Shown: positions 1 through 12,391 of the stretch, piece after piece | Layout: the number at the start of each line of letters is the position of its first letter | Numbering within the stretch: position 1 is the first letter of the stretch | From: Medicago truncatula | Lineage: Eukaryota; Streptophyta; Magnoliopsida; Fabales; Fabaceae | Direction: 5' to 3' | DNA: 64,000 nucleotides | Assembly (NCBI RefSeq): GCF_003473485.1 | Contig: NC_053044.1 | Location: 29,950,091 to 30,014,090, forward strand | The notes under the pieces: generated by a model | The model's input: the letters and a program-made list of their open reading frames with translations, nothing else | The model's database searches: none | Told to the model about the DNA's origin: nothing | Position numbers and translations under genes: made by a program

Positions 1-840
1 AATTTATACATGTTAACAGAAACAAAAAAGCCAAGAATGGGTAGAAAGATGGTCTCTGCAGTGGTTTTACTGTTGTGCTTTAGTGATTCGGTTGTCTTGG
101 CAAATTGGTTATGTGCTGCGACTTGTTTTTGATGATTAACTTACATGGTTTTTCATCTTTAAACCCAAAAGAACAACGAAGATAGATAGATTTAGAGATG
201 AAGATGATGAATATTATTTTTTTACTTTCAATTTAGTCCGTATGATTGACATCATCGATTAACAGAATTTTTAACAGTAAGGACTAAACTGATAACAGAG
301 ATACACATTCATGGACTATTTTGTATTTTATCCTAAGTCAGGGACTAAAGTGACAGCGAGATGCAAAGTCAGGGACCCAAGTGACTATTTACTCAATTTT
401 ATTATTGTCATGACACCAATAAGAATAAGAATATCATCACAGCTTGTACTTGCCATCACACACACACGCCAGGCAAGAGAAGAACGGACAAGAATACCAA
501 AGAAGGAAAAACACAAAATTGCCCCTAAACTTAATTCAAATGGCACCTTGTTTAATGTGAGAATTACTAGCAACAAAGGATACATTGGGGTTTTCACACA
601 TTCACCATTCATTCTCCCTTCGTATACACTGTAGTACAATTTTTGTGGCCAACAACGTAGCCTTTCCAAATTAAGCAAAGTAACCATTTTTGTTTTGAAA
701 GTTGAGTGTTATACCCATGATGAATGAACAAGCATTAGAAATATACTATGAAGAAGCTCAACATTGCAAGAAAACAACTTAATAGCAAACACGGAGGTGT
801 GGCTAACACACCAACATGAATGGATATTTTCATTGACTAA
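1..840. other. Intergenic, no gene recognised
   Basis: I see no supportable gene here. Around 230-380 are phrases such as 'agggactaaa' and 'agggacccaa' that resemble the ends of decayed legume inverted-repeat elements, but no paired ends could be defined. Short ORFs in this stretch have no recognisable domain. Confidence 0.5.
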
Positions 841-2306
841 GGTAGTGAAATTGAACATGATGCATTCCTTGCAGCTTGGTTGTCAATTTTTGTTTTTCCT
901 CATATAGAATTAGTGAAAAGTTCTTTGTTTTCTATTGCTGTTCATCTTGCTAGAGGAAATCCTATTGCTTTGGCACCAGCTGTTTTAGCTAGTATATATA
1001 AGGACTTGACTTTGTTTAAGAAAACAATTGTTGGTTTGTCAAAATATTATGTTGGTGGTGATAGATTTCCTTTGGAAGTTAATCTACGATCACCCTTTTA
1101 CTTGGTTCAAATTTGGGTGTGGGAGAGGTTCACAAATTTGCAACCACAACCCAAGTTGATCAATAGTGAAGACCATTCATTGTTGAGGTGGCATAAGGTT
1201 ATGCCCTTATAATTTACAATGTGAGGTTGGCATTAGACTCAGCAATTGATGATTTTCTTTGGCGTCCATATGTTAGATATCCTAACAAGTGTGGAATGTT
1301 TTATCCAAATAATGAAATTTGGGTACCATTTAAGAAGGATTTGGATACAAACATGCTCTCATTTGTTATATGCTTGAGAGTTGCTGAGCTAGTTGGATTT
1401 GAGTCTATTGAGCAATATCTTCCACATAGAGTTGCTATGCAATTTGGAATTGACCAAGATGTTCCAAGTTATGTGGCTAGGTTCAATGAGACTAAATACA
1501 TTGCTTGGGAAAACTACTGCAGGCCTATTTCTTATAAAAATTTGTATTTTCCACCAAGGTTGTTTGAGGCAGATGTCATCATGCGTTATGCAAAGTGGTG
1601 GAAGCAACTGGTATTGGGTCATGGAGATTTTGTTAAGAACATTGTGAAACGGAAGAGAAGTGTGAGTTCAAGGAAACCTAGAGCTCATGTAGGGAAAGCT
1701 AGCAAAAGTGGTGTCGATTTTAGTGTTCCACCTGGATTTCCTCCCAATCTTGTTGACACTCATATTTATGGAAAATTTTGTGCTGATGTTCCTGCTGAAA
1801 ATTCTGCTCATGATTGTGTGAAATCTAAGCATTTAATTAACCAATGTTCTTCAGCCTCTTTAGCAGATTATGAAGATTTTGAAAAGATATTACCACTGAT
1901 AAGGCCAATTTTAGAAGAGAATGTTGAACTTTCCCTAGGGGCCTTAGAGGATGATTTTGAAGATGCAAATGGAAGAAAAGAAGCATGGAAGTCTAATGAC
2001 AGAGCCTTTTTATCTGAGACTCAAGGTGAAAGTCATAGCTATGCTTTCAAAAACAAAGTAACTGTTGTGCAACATTCTGATATGGCTGAAGGAGCTAAAG
2101 AAATTGTTGAAGAAAGAAAAGAAAGAGATGATGAAGTTGTGATTTTATTGAAAGAGCATAGCTTGAAGAATCAAGAGGAAATGGCACGTCTAGCAAGACA
2201 ACAAGAAGAGATGTTACGTTTAATGGATTTGAGGGAGAAAAGAGATGAAGAGTTGAGGCAACTTCTCACTAGTGTTCTAAGGAATCAACAACCACCATCA
2301 TCTTAA
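841..2306 (+). pseudogene. Plant mobile domain (PMD, aminotransferase-like) protein, 5'-truncated and frameshifted
   Basis: The reading frame opens after a TAA at 838-840 with no ATG and reads straight into a plant-mobile-domain sequence (AFLAAWLSIFVFP, then NPIALAPAVLASIYKDL). The frame closes at TAA 1210-1212. The adjacent frame then continues the domain (VRLALDSAIDDFLWRPYV) to a stop at 2304-2306, so a single frameshift near 1205-1210 separates two otherwise well preserved halves. The distal part has a charged coiled-coil-like tail (EERKERDDE..., EEMLRLMDLREKRDEELRQL) ending in QQPPSS. PMD domains occur in MAIN/MAIL-type nuclear proteins and in transposon-encoded proteins. The missing 5' end and the surrounding repeats favour a transposon-derived relic. 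An unannotated small intron at 1205-1220 is the alternative but is too short to be credible. Confidence 0.72.
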
Positions 2307-3250
2307 AACTTTATATTTGTTTTTGAATTCTCTTCATGAAACTCATGTGTTAGGAGTCCCACATCGGGTAAATGAAAGTGCTTGATGTGGTGGCTTAAGT
2401 CCTAACATCATGACAGTGACGCGCTTTTCATATTCTCCATAAATGGTGATGAACTCTTAGTTGTAGTAATAAAAAAAGCCTTTGATTGAAAATTCAATTT
2501 CAATATTTATCGATTAGAAAGAGCATTTACATTCATTCTTTAATTTATTTTTTAATAACAAAACTATATAGCAATTGAATAATTTTTTTTTTTTACAATT
2601 AATTGTGCATGTGTGACCCATACATAAATAAGATAGAGAGAGCTTATATAATCATCCATCTCTATAGGAACCTAAATTATTGATATTATAAGGGTATCTA
2701 TTTAGCATGATGCACTTTAGAAGAAGGGCTCCATTGTAGACATTCTTAATGCAGAAGTTAACATTTTTCATATATTATATCCTATGATTGATGTCATGTC
2801 CATCACTTAGGGAACGTTTGTTTCAAGTCATATTTGGAAATTCTTGAGAATGATAGCAGGAAAGATATATTCTTATGTTTGTTTCAAATTCTTAAAATTT
2901 TATTCTCGGAGATATAAGTTTCTTGGAAATGTTGTTTTGTTCCTAGAAAAATTGGAATGAATAAAGTTCACATGAAGGTAGAAATAAAATCATTAATTGT
3001 TATCATAAATATCGTTTTATCAATCATTTTAAAAAATACTTTAAATACTAATTAAACACATGTAATTGTGAGGTTTAAGTTTGAACAATGAATTATTTGG
3101 TTTAACAATATCCACATTATTAATTGATTTAGATTTTACCATGATTATCTTGTCTTGTCTTGTATTTAAACTCAAACAGTTCAAAATTTAAAAGTTCTCA
3201 TTCTCAAGTTACCCTCCAAATTCGAATTCTATCTCTCTCTCCCTCCAAAA
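2307..3250. other. Intergenic spacer between PMD relic and DFO-like gene
   Basis: AT-rich spacer without a coding signal. It holds the hairpin and USE-like motif listed separately near 2350-2411 and, next to the following gene, a CT-rich stretch (about 3225-3250) that probably belongs to its 5' leader. Confidence 0.5.
2350..2411 (+). promoter_or_regulatory. Inverted repeat with snRNA-type USE-like motif
   Basis: GTTAGGAGTCCCACATC is mirrored by GATGTGG...TCCTAAC about 30 bases on. AGTCCCACATCG matches the plant U-snRNA upstream sequence element (RTCCCACATCG). I see no TATA box at the expected distance and no snRNA body, so it is more likely part of a small repeat that carries this motif than a functional snRNA promoter. 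Confidence 0.3.
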
Positions 3251-6200
3251 ATGTCAGACTCTGTAGAACAACAACTCTCTCTCTTTCGCTACCTCATCCA
3301 AACCAGAAGGTTGCTCCTCTCTCTCATCTTTCTCTCTTTCTTTCTCTCTCTCTCTCTCTAACATTTTGATTTCATCGCAGTTTCGGCGATTCCACGCTCC
3401 GATTTCTAGATTCGCTTTTGATCTCCAAAGACGTGAAATCGTTAGTCGAAATTCGATCCAGTTTGACGCAACTCCTCAAATCCGAATCACTATCTATCAT
3501 TCATTCCATCACCGCAGAAACAATTCACGATAAGCTTCTCGTTCTCGATTTCTTCGTCCGCGCTTTCGCTCTCGTCGGAGATCTAGAGGTACTTCTAATT
3601 TCACATTCTTCAATAGACATCGAAACATTTCAATATCCTAATTCATTTTTCTGCTTTTGTTTTTCCGAATTCCAATTTTGAAGAGCTGTTTAGCTTTAAG
3701 ATACGAGGCGTTAGTTATGCGAGAACTCAAATCTGCAACTATTCAATTGCTTCAAGTTTCGCCATTAGAATGGTTAAATTTTGTGGAAGACGCTGTGAAG
3801 AACGGTTTTCATGAAGTTTCAGTAAAGGTAACGAATTACGCATTCCTCGTGTTTGTGATAATGTGTAATTCACGATTTAGCTTATCTGAAATTAATTTTT
3901 TCTGAAACCTACTTATTTTGAATCAATTATCAATGATAATATAAAATTGTGATGTGAAATTATGTAGTTTCGTCACTTTTAGTTTGAATTTTGAGTTTGT
4001 TTTGTGTTTGAATGCATAATTAGTAATTATTGTTTGGTGAATAGGCATGTGAAAATGCATTGAGGTGCATTGGAAATAACAATGTTCAAAAGCTTGGAAG
4101 AGACGCGATTCCTGAAAATTTGAAGGCTAATGCTATCAGCGAGATTACTAGGCTCAGGAATTTTGCACTGACATCAATTACTTCACGTTCTGGTATATCT
4201 TCATTGGTTTGCATTGAACATTCATGCTGTTTTTGTTCTGTTTATTGTATGTGCAAATCATTTTGAGTATGTTTTTCAAAATTTGAGGAGAACAATTTTT
4301 AATTCATGATTTGATCTAAAGATTTTTGTTGCAACCTATTATCACTGACACATTTTAGTGTCGGACACCGACACGACACAACACAACACAAACACATGTG
4401 GTTACATTGAATTATTTTATTTTTCCAAATTACTACTGTTGTCAACGTGTTAGTGTGGTGTCATGTGTCTGTGCTTGTGTCGGAACTTAATAGGTTTCAA
4501 CATGGTGTGCCAAAATTCTGTGGAAGTTTGTGTGTCCTTTATGCTTTTATTATGGTGTTGTATTTGGTTAGACAAGAGTGTCCTCCTGGCTTGACCTTGA
4601 AAGCAGCTTTTCTTAAATTTTGCCATGTCATAGTAATGTGTTTATAGCTTCTATCTTGGACAATACTCATAGCTGTCATAAGAGTGTTTCCATTTATTGA
4701 AGGTTAATATGCTGGAAAGCCTTGTTAGTTACATTATTGGTTCTTTCTCTCTATCTCCTTGTTCTTTTGCTGTTTCTGTTCTATTAATCTTTTTCTTGAC
4801 ATATCATTTTCCATTCCTCGGATGTTATTTACTGCTCTATAACTCTGTATGAGTGCGTGTGAAAGGCCATGTTATATGAATAATAAACTTTGGTTGGGTA
4901 TTATGGGAACATATTGTAATAATTGTCATATTTTCCTCCTCAAGGGTTAATTTTATGGACATTTATATTTTACCTTTAAGGTTGTTTTCATATTCTTTCG
5001 ATAATTGAATTGTGCATTGTAAATATTCACCGCGTCACTACAAATGATGTTTCTTTATATCAGTTCAGGTGCAAGCAACAGAGTACCTAGATAGGAAAAC
5101 AAGAGAGCGGCAAAAGTTGGACTTACCCTACAAAGAAAAACGATGTCTAGCAAGCACTTCCTTCAGAAATGGAATCAAGAGACAGAATATGCGAAAGTTA
5201 TACGAAAGACAAAACCTTCTGCAGGTCAATAGTGAAATGCAAGTTCGACATCCAAATTTGAGGTCAAATCAATTTCTGACAGTGACTTTATGATGTTCTA
5301 TTTCATTGTCTGATCATGTGAAATGTCAAATTTCTGCCTGTCTTTTCATTTGAGTGATAAACCTTGATCTGTATTTGGTGTTTACACTTTTCACTGTTAA
5401 AAGAACAAGTTGATTGCACTTTACATCATATAATATTTGTAAAGCTGATTCGGTGGGGTTATAAAGTGAATGGGTTGGTTTAGAAGGTAAGAGTTGGAAT
5501 GATCAGAAGGTAACTCTGGTCCTTCTAACTACATATCAACACATGACCGGCCCAAGGGTAAGGTCACCAAGACAATTGCCTTAGACCGCTTTTGTAATAA
5601 AAAGGTCTCATATTTAAATTTGCCAGCCTCATACAATGTTGGTCCGGCCCTGTATCAGTATATTTTGGGTAAGGGTGGATGTGATATTAACGTTTGTGGA
5701 CAGAAATTGCAAACCTGAGTTTCTATTATCAAGACTAACATTTTTTTTCTTCTGTTTTCGTGATCAGTTGAAGCCAATAGTGCAGATTTCAGCCTCCAAG
5801 GTTTGTAATTCATCTGCACTTGTACTTTGTTGATTGGTTATTAATTTCATAGATATCCAGATTCTGACAACTCACTTCTGCTTTGCTAGTGAAAACTATG
5901 TGGACTCATCTTCCATGTAAATAGGTGGTTTAGTCCCAGTGCTTTGATCACTTAATAGTATCCAGCTTAGGCATTATTAAACTATATATATGACCAAGGG
6001 GTGTATAAGCAATCAGCGGTGTTATAGAAAAGAACTTTGAATCAGTTGATAAATTAATCTTCGTTATTAAGCAAGTTCTTTGATTTTTTTTTTCTCCAGT
6101 AGTTCTTTTAATAACATGACCTCTTTCTTAATATCAAGTCTTAAGATATGTGTATCCGAGCAATGCACAATTCACATTGAGCTTGAGGTTTTGGATGTTT

Positions 6201-6315
6201 AAAATTGTACAAGCCAGAAAATAGTTGTTTTTCATCGTTATATGTGCAATCACCAAATGTATCCAAATTAGAAAAATGTACGTCTTTTGTTGTGTAATTT
6301 CAGGAGCAACATTGA
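3251..6315 (+). CDS. DFO-like protein (DOUBLE-STRAND BREAK FORMATION), multi-exon
   Basis: Proposed exons: 3251-3309, 3381-3588, 3684-3827, 4045-4192, 5064-5224, 5768-5800 and 6304-6315. All have GT-AG borders and compatible phases, giving about 254 residues. The start is MSDSVEQQLSLFRYLIQTRR; later blocks are FGDSTLRFLDSLLISKDVKS, then FVRAFALVGDLE joined to SCLALRYEALVMREL, then ACENALRCIGNNNVQK, and a basic stretch KEKRCLASTSFRNGIKRQNM. This resembles, from memory, the plant-specific DFO protein, which in Arabidopsis is needed for meiotic DNA double-strand break formation in the nucleus. The first five exons are well supported. The last two are uncertain: reading through 5225 gives another stop at 5291-5293, and a longer open stretch (6304-6444) is only in frame by a different splice. 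The first intron is 71 bp and almost pure CT repeat. Intron 4 (about 0.87 kb) carries a MITE-like repeat. Confidence 0.62.
4340..4500. repeat. MITE-like element of the GTGTCGGACAC family, in DFO-like intron 4
   Basis: The left end reads GTGTCGGACACCGACACGAC. The right end, in reverse complement, begins CCGACACAAGCACAGACAC, giving imperfect inverted ends around an AT-rich core. Related sequence recurs in the LOB-gene intron (about 12765-12895) and upstream of receptor kinase A (about 25290-25310). No target-site duplication could be fixed. Confidence 0.45.
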
Positions 6316-7308
6316 TTAACGAAAAAATACATTTGAAATCTAAATTAAAGAAAGACAAATTCAAGGATATGGCTCACCAAGGAAAGACATTTAAAAAAGT
6401 CTTTGCATCAATCAGAGACTATTATAACAATGTTTTGCATATTTAATAAACAAACAGACTATTTATTCAGAATGACTTTTGTTGTTACTTCACATGCTCT
6501 TCACAACTATAGTTGATAATGGTCAAAGTATAGGATTTAGACATCCCCTAGAAAAAAGGTATTCCTAAAAAAAAAGTATTTAGGCATACATATATTGTAT
6601 AAATCTATTTTTTTTGAAGAAGTATATAGTATAAATATATATGTGGTCAAAATAACATGTAGAGATTAAGCTATTCAGAACAAGTCGGTGTGCTTAACTT
6701 TTAACACCTGCAATAAGTCAATATATAACATTGAAATGTTTTAGTGCTATTATCAATGTTGGATAATTGGTTAAAATAGTTAAAATACTCATGCGTTCGC
6801 AGGGTTCTTTTGGATAATTGGCTATATACACAAATTGAAAAATCTTTTCATTCAAAAATAAAAAACTGCAGATTTAATTATTTTTTTAACAATTTTTTTT
6901 TCAAGAAACTAAATTAACTCATCTAAATTGTCCACCCAAGTTAAAATCAAGGTGGTCAATAGTTTATGACATTTTTTTTTTGATATAAATGGATGATTTA
7001 TCGTAAGATTGAAACTTAACTGTTATAAATATGTCTATTTTGATTATATGAATTTATATAAACTAATGTAATTCATTATAAGCTGAAAACTTGGTCTTAT
7101 TAAACAAGGGTTAAGATTCTTTGCATTAATTTATGATATTAAAGTTTAACTGTAAAATTTCTGCATTATCAATTATACTAATGATTTTTCTTTATAGATC
7201 AGATAAATCATTTATTTAATAAATTTAAAAATAATTTTTTTTCTTTATAATAATGACCGAAGTGAGTATTCTGAACAAAACATGAAGTGTTATGTTCGAA
7301 AAGAGATA

Positions 7309-7452
7309 CTCCCTTGATCTTAAATATAAACATATGTCTTCATAAATAAATGTCCTATCAGACATTATACCCTATTTGACTAAATTTAAATCGCATGTAT
7401 TTGAATTTTTAAATCAAATGTATTTGACTTTTTACTTGTATTTAAGATGGGA
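7309..7452. repeat. Stowaway-like MITE remnant
   Basis: The left end CTCCCTTGATCTTAAATATAA pairs imperfectly with the reverse complement of the right end (CTCCCATCTTAAATACAAG). These are the usual 'CTCCCTCCGTCC'-type ends of plant mariner/Stowaway MITEs. Target duplication not resolved. Confidence 0.4.
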
Positions 7453-8494
7453 GAAACTATGAAGCGTCAATATTTGTAGTTCTCATAAACATATTTGTTT
7501 TAAAAAAAATCACTTATTTAAATGAATCTAAACATTATTTTTTTACTTATAATAATAATAATAATAATCAGAGGAATTATGTCCTACCAAAGATCATACC
7601 GTCCAAAATAAGAGCCTACTAAATTCACTTGAGTGAAATTGTTGTCGAGATACCTCTTATTCAATGTAGCTAAAAAATAGTTTTTTTTCTTATAAATGTC
7701 CTACCAAACATCATATTGTCCAAAAAAAAGAGCCTACTAATTTTCACTGAATTGCTAGTGATAGTCAAGCCTCGAACAGTTTGAGTTAGAGACCCTCCCA
7801 TGTTCACTGCCACTCTAGATTTAGAAGACCACACTAATCTCAAAAATGGAATCTTCCTCATCATCGATGCATGGGACTGGCCATTCATTAATTGTTCTGA
7901 ATGCTTGGCATGTTTTTCTCTATGGAGTCCGAAGCAATTAATGCATTAATCGAATCTTCCTCACTGAGAGATGTTTGTTTTTTCACTATTCCTTGGTAAC
8001 CCAAATTTACGAACCCAACTGTTAAAAAAATGAAAATGTTAGAAGTGTTCTAAGAAAATAAATAAAGAAATTTTTGTGTTGAAAAGTTGCGTATTCTTCT
8101 GTTTGTTATGTGATTGAGTTATGATAAGTCCAACCTTTCCTTACCATATTGCTCAATGAGTGTGTAAATTTGTTATTGTAAAAGTACCTTTCAACTAATC
8201 AACTTATTAAAAAGATAATAACTCCTTATAACGATTCATACACAATTAAACAATATAAAAGATGTAAAAAAAAAAAAAAAAAACAATATAAAGAAGCATA
8301 AATCATAGTAACAAGATGGAAAAATACTAAGGCATAAGATTCATCATATCATTAGTATTGAATTACACAATCATGGCAAACGTAATCCGAACAAAACCAT
8401 AAAATAATATGATAGATAAGAAAGAATCAAAACCATAAAATAACATAAGGGAGAAAATTGTCTGGTGAATTTAACTAGAGACATTACATAATAT

Positions 8495-8665
8495 ATGTAG
8501 GAGATATGATTTGAATTCCGGACACCGTATTTATTCTTTTTGAAAGAAAAAAAATCTAGCCACTAAACTACTTGATAATATGTAGGGGTCGGAGTTCGAA
8601 CCTGACATCCTACTTATTCTCCTTAAAAAAGAGAATTTCTAACGACCAAACTACTTGACAAATTC
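8495..8665. repeat. Two adjacent degenerate repeat copies, possibly SINE-related
   Basis: Two successive segments share the order 'gattygaa...ccggacacc/ctgacatcc...tacttattct...ccactaaactacttgata'. The second contains GGAGTTCGAACC, which looks like a tRNA-type B box. This layout suggests a duplicated tRNA-derived SINE-like fragment, but the copies are too decayed to classify. Confidence 0.3.
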
Positions 8666-9470
8666 CTTTAAAGAAAAAACTACTTGACAAAAAACATAAA
8701 GTAAAAGCTCAAAATCTCAGACAAAATAGTGAATTACTAAAGCGATCAAATATAGTTCAAGAGCACATATAGTTGTTTAAGATATAAAATTTAAAGTCTT
8801 ATAAATGTATCTCAATTCGTAACTATCAGAGATATTTATATACAGAGATTGAGATTTAAACATATTTCTCACTTCTCCATACACACAATATGTGAATCTA
8901 ACTATTACACTACTTCAACAAATACATGAAATTTTAAAAGTAGCATCAACTAGAAGTGAATGAGTGAACCAGATATTAGAAATCCAATTGGCCCCACGCC
9001 TATTAATCTCTCATCATATAAAACAGGAATCATCGATCGATGGAAGAGGAAAACAAGGTCTTTTCTCTCTTTTTTTGACAATAGGAAAACATAGACTTGG
9101 TATATAAGCCAAAGTCATATGCATGTTTTTTTATTAATATTCATTTCCAATTAATTAATTTGATCAATAGAGGAAGATAAGCTTCCTCCTCGGAACAGAA
9201 GACTAAATTAAACTAAAGGAATCATGTGGGGCATTTAATGCAAAGAGAAAGGGATAGGTCATAGGGTTTCACAGCTAGGTACATACAATTTTGAATTCAA
9301 TCTCTCTGGAAATTGGTGTTCTTTTTGAAAATCCATAGTGCTTAGCCTAATGTCGGATCGATGCAATTAATTAATAGTCTCTCTATAATAACAACTATGA
9401 TACTTGTAAAAGAAGTAAATTAATTAACCATCAATCCTTATATCCTTACATACTAAGGTGTATTTATATG

Positions 9471-9802
9471 TAGGGTGGAAAAAAAAACCAAAAATTGAAC
9501 TAAACTGCTGAACTGAATAAAAAAAAAAAAAACTGAACCATTATTAACAGTTTGGAAACTGAACAGAAACAATTCAGTTCAGTTCAAAATAGTTTAGTTC
9601 GATTTAAAACAGTTCAGTCCAGTTCGCAACAGTCCAGTTCAGTTCGATAATTAAACTTCAATTTTATTTATTTTTTCTTTCAAAGATATCAATAATAACA
9701 GTTCAGTTCAGTTCGAAATGCAAACAGTTCAGTTTAGTTATTTTAAATTTAGCAAGCAATTTGGTTCAGTTTTCATCCCAAACTGAACCATGCCCACTCC
9801 TA
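9471..9802. mobile_element. hAT-type MITE with 8-bp target duplication
   Basis: A 332-bp non-coding element flanked on both sides by TTTATATG (9463-9470 and 9803-9810), the 8-bp duplication expected of hAT transposons. The ends are TAGGGTGG and CCACTCCTA (reverse complement TAGGAGTGG). The interior repeats GTTCAGTTCAGTTCG-like units many times and contains reverse-oriented CTGAACC copies. Confidence 0.72.
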
Positions 9803-10096
9803 TTTATATGATAAAAGTTAAGTATTAGATAAAATAACACAAGAGAGAATAACATATGATAAAATTTTGAAGTATTGAACAAATTTTTATCTTGTATGAT
9901 ATTTGATAGGTAAAAGGTTGTTTTGAAATAATATTTATATAACCATGTTGAAATAACTTCCTTTCATACTCACATTATTACAAAAGTTGTCTAAATAATT
10001 ATCACAAAATATTTGTATAAATTATCATCAAAGTGATTTAGTGAGGGGGATGAATTTTTAATTTTTGTTCAGTCTGTTGCCACCCTAACGGGAGTG

Positions 10097-10257
10097 GTTA
10101 TGGTGCATAAGGAAATCCTTATGCACTGTGCATAAATCCCAACATAATTGCTTCCTACACCCCCAAAGTGAGCCAAAACCATTTTTGTTCAAAATAAAAG
10201 AAATCTGATGGTTGTGATGTGTTTATGCACGGTGCATAAGGAAATGGCTTATGCACA
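10097..10257. mobile_element. Small MITE with inverted ends
   Basis: The left end is TTATGGTGCATAAGGAAATC and the right end, read on the other strand, is TTATTGTGCATAAGCCATTT. Each end also contains an internal copy of the GTGCATAA motif. The centre is non-coding. No clear target duplication was found, so the superfamily is left open. Confidence 0.5.
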
Positions 10258-10571
10258 ATAACTTTTGCCTAATTGGAGTTTCTTGTCCAAATCCTTTACA
10301 TGTTGAGAAAATTTTATTCCCCTAAAAAAGTGGGAATTGCATTTTTCTTTCTTATGTTAAAATATATATTTTTCTCCCTTCATAAATATTTTAGTCCATT
10401 TTAATATAATCAACTTTATAATGTATTTTTCTTCCTTATTTTTATTCATACCATTAATATATAGTTTTAAATGCTATATACACTATGAAGCAATACAATA
10501 CAAGGTAAAATAAAATATTTGGCCAAATTACAAAAGTTGATTAAATTATAAAACTATTTCGATTATCAAAT

Positions 10572-10648
10572 GGGGTGGTGGCGCAGTTGGCTAGCGCGTA
10601 GGTCTCATAGCTACTGAGTGATCCTGAGGTCGAGCCTCTCTCACCCCA
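10572..10648 (+). tRNA. Elongator tRNA-Met (CAT), intron-containing, T arm truncated (probable pseudogene)
   Basis: Acceptor arm GGGGTGG (10572-10578) pairs with TCACCCC near 10641-10647. The A box (TGGCGCAGTTGG) and D arm are intact. The anticodon CAT lies at 10606-10608, followed by an about 11-nt intron (10610-10620) at the position used in plant nuclear elongator tRNA-Met genes. A TTTTT run follows within 10 bases. Compared with the usual gene, 8 bases are missing at the start of the T arm. The loss lies between two TCGAG repeats, so slippage is the likely cause. The remaining T arm is GAGG-TCGAG-CCTC and the B box reads GGTCGAGCC. Probably not a functional tRNA. Confidence 0.8.
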
Positions 10649-12391
10649 TAAATTTTTGTCCTAAAAAAAACTATTTGAAATTGAAATTTTTAGTCTAAAC
10701 TCCTAAAATTAATAATAAATTTTCAAAGGAAATTTTTTAACCGTTAAACGTTAGAGGGTATTGATGGTCGGAACTCGGAAGCGTTACAAATTCTTGAAAC
10801 TTCTAAAGGTGAATTTAAGCATGGTAAATGTCAAACATGGGTCATTTGTCTGTCGAGAACATAACTCAAGTATATATTAGAAGAGGAGAGTATAATTTAC
10901 TCTACATATTTACTTCTCAAGGAAATGTAGCATATGTTTTAATTTTAACATAAAAAGTGACGAGAGTGTGTTTACACCTAAAAATAAATAACTTCTTAGC
11001 CAAAATCAATAAACGAGAGATTTAGGGTTAAAGACCTCCGCTCAGCCGACTGAAGGTTAGGCAAATACAAATACATCCGATCGTTGCAACTAAAAAGGGC
11101 TTCACAAGTTCAATTGAATCCTAAACAAAATTTACCTTTTATTCTTTAAATTTTTTAGCTTAGTGACTTTATCACGGCTAACCCAAGGGAGTTAATCTTC
11201 AGTTGATGCCTCAGATCAAAGCTGAAGTGGAAAGACTCTTGAGAACATATTATAGATAGATACACATGCTATAACCAAAGACTCTTGTGGCTTGCTAGTT
11301 CTCATATTTGAATAAATAATTTACGCATTAAAAAGAGAGAGGTGGTTTCGATGTGAAAGCCATAACCTACAAACATTCACGTTGGTCCAAACCCTTATCT
11401 CTAGGGGGTCTCGGTCCATGTTAGGATTCCAATTTACTTCTCTTTTTTTGACCAAATGATTCCAACTATACTTAAATTTTTTATATAATATGTATCCAAT
11501 GCTAACAGCTATTAGAACTTGCAATTTGAATGTGAAACTTCAAATTAGATGTACACATTGTGTACTACACAAGTATTAAGTATACAATACATTATTAAAA
11601 TTAAAGAGTCAATGTGTACGTAAAATCTACACAACTGCGTGAATTGCCAACCCATCAAGCTCCTACGCTGTGTTTGACCACCGCCAAAATACTAGTTTAT
11701 GATGAAATAATTTATCCTCAATTAAAACCATTGTATTTCATCACTTCACATGTAATTTCTCTTCACTGTTTGACTTTATATTGCTCCCGAAAAACTATGT
11801 TAATGTCTCAAATAACCTGTTCATCAATTGAAGTTTTTATTTTACCCTATTTTTTAGAGGAATATGCAGGTTTCATATTTTGGGATTCTGTCAAAAGTTA
11901 AGTAAAACTTGTTAAAATATAATTTTTATTAAAATTTAAATTTCAAATTTTTTAAATGACTTCGGTTACCTTTTGTTTTTGACAAAAATAAACAATATTC
12001 ATTTTAAATTAATATAATACATCGATGCAATACAAATTTAAAAAAGTGACTTAATCACTTGATTACATTAACATGTGAAATGTATATATTATATTACTTA
12101 TATATGATCTCTATTGAAGAATACTAGAAGCGGTTTCTAACTAATTTCTTCTTAAAACATCAACGTAATAATAATATATTATTATCAACTCATACTTTAC
12201 AAGAAGGACATGTGCATCTAGCTTATACTAATATTTTACATTATTAGGTAAGCAAGTTGAAATCTTACTAGCTAGCCATATTATAAATACAAATCTTAGG
12301 TTCATTCTCCTTAACAATAATAATAACAACATAGTTTCTGCTTCATTTTGGTTTTATTAGTATTCAGATAATAATCTCTATCTTTCACCAA
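10649..12391. other. Intergenic spacer upstream of the LOB-domain gene
   Basis: No gene recognised. The ORF at 11614-11901 has no known domain. The last 100 bases before the LOB gene contain a plausible TATA-like stretch (TTATAAATAC near 12281) and a leader rich in AAT/AAC. Confidence 0.5.

Larger units (their letters stand above)
6316..9462. other. Intergenic, AT-rich, with decayed MITE and repeat debris
   Basis: About 3.1 kb without a recognisable gene. It contains a MITE-like remnant (about 7309-7452), a pair of degenerate repeats (about 8495-8665), short AAT repeats near 7550 and long A or T runs. The minus-strand ORF at 7670-7888 has no domain I recognise. Confidence 0.5.

Noticed and set aside
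311-687. Overlapping ORFs of about 100 codons on both strands
   Set aside because: No recognisable domain, no splice context, low-complexity AT-rich flanks; chance ORFs.
6134-6446. Two opposed ORFs at the end of the DFO-like gene as separate genes
   Set aside because: They overlap the putative last exon and intron of the DFO-like gene; the plus-strand one is treated as a possible alternative C terminus.
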